Shown here: piece after piece, positions 33,788-33,840 of the stretch
Layout of the letters: each line of letters begins with the position of its first letter
Numbering within the stretch: position 1 is the first letter of the stretch
NCBI GenBank assembly: GCA_934371915.1
Contig: CAKROE010000020.1
Span: forward strand, 1 to 33,840
Reading direction: 5' to 3'
Length of the DNA stretch: 33,840 nt
Source: an uncultured Blautia sp.
GTDB taxonomy: Bacteria; Bacillota; Clostridia; Lachnospirales; Lachnospiraceae
Position numbers and translations under genes: made by a program
The notes under the pieces: model-generated
Database searches by the model: none
What the model saw: the letters and a program-made list of their open reading frames with translations, nothing else
What the model was told of the DNA's origin: nothing

Positions 33788-33840
33788 AATTCCTCTTTCT
33801 GTAACCGTTTCAGTCTGACAACTGCCACGGTACCTCCTCC
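33772..33840 (-). CDS. Sensor histidine kinase, C-terminal end (partial)
   Basis: The open frame running off the window ends GGGTVAVVRLKRLQKEELCGKF. GGGTVAVVRL matches the final strand and G-x-G-T motif of HATPase_c domains. It overlaps the response-regulator start by 16 nt, consistent with a LytS/YesM partner kinase whose body lies beyond 33840. Confidence 0.75.
   Translation of the reverse strand, partial: GGGTVAVVRLKRLQKEELCGKF

Overview
The window reads as chromosomal DNA of a gut Clostridia species, most likely Lachnospiraceae (Blautia/Ruminococcus/Dorea-like). This is inferred from moderate GC, strong AGGAGG-type ribosome binding sites, Lachnospiraceae-style exported proteins (Ig/Fn3/MBG modules, Pro-Thr linkers), LytS/YesN two-component systems and DUF1700- and YczE-like membrane proteins. 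I ran no database search; family assignments come from motifs and remembered family patterns.

Layout. 1-2.9 kb: tRNA-Lys(TTT), a large exported protein with a Pro-Thr linker and a transglutaminase-like C-terminus (minus strand), and tRNA-Leu(TAG). 2.9-6.4 kb: a minus-strand housekeeping operon with 4-nt overlaps (YfcE-like phosphoesterase, RlmL-like rRNA methyltransferase, RdgB/HAM1 nucleotide phosphatase, second small phosphoesterase), preceded by a rhodanese and a small Asn/Ser/Lys-rich protein. 6.4-10.2 kb: a structured intergenic region, then a plus-strand uracil permease and glycogen debranching enzyme pair. 10.2-16.2 kb: a 1643-residue exported surface protein lying between two copies of a 319-bp near-complete palindrome; a second, unrelated ~325-bp palindrome sits next to the left copy.

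16.2-28.3 kb: an L-arabinose utilisation locus on the minus strand. In transcription order it encodes a YesN-type response regulator, a LytS-type sensor kinase, a YtfQ-like sugar-binding protein, a YtfR-like double ABC ATPase, two permeases, L-arabinose isomerase, an FGGY kinase in the ribulokinase position, and L-ribulose-5-phosphate 4-epimerase. The sensor pair probably controls uptake, and the last three enzymes take arabinose to xylulose-5-phosphate.

28.3-33.8 kb: a DUF1700-like protein converging on a YczE-like membrane protein; a 61-residue unknown protein with consensus promoters and a strong terminator; a KdgK (PfkB-family) fragment joined to an IS1182-like transposase truncated at both ends; and the end of a second sensory operon (kinase 3' end, response regulator, membrane-anchored sugar-binding protein) resembling the XylFII-LytS-type sugar-sensing systems. 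The most unusual items are the long palindromic elements, which sit directly after the stop codons of glgX, the surface-protein gene and araD.
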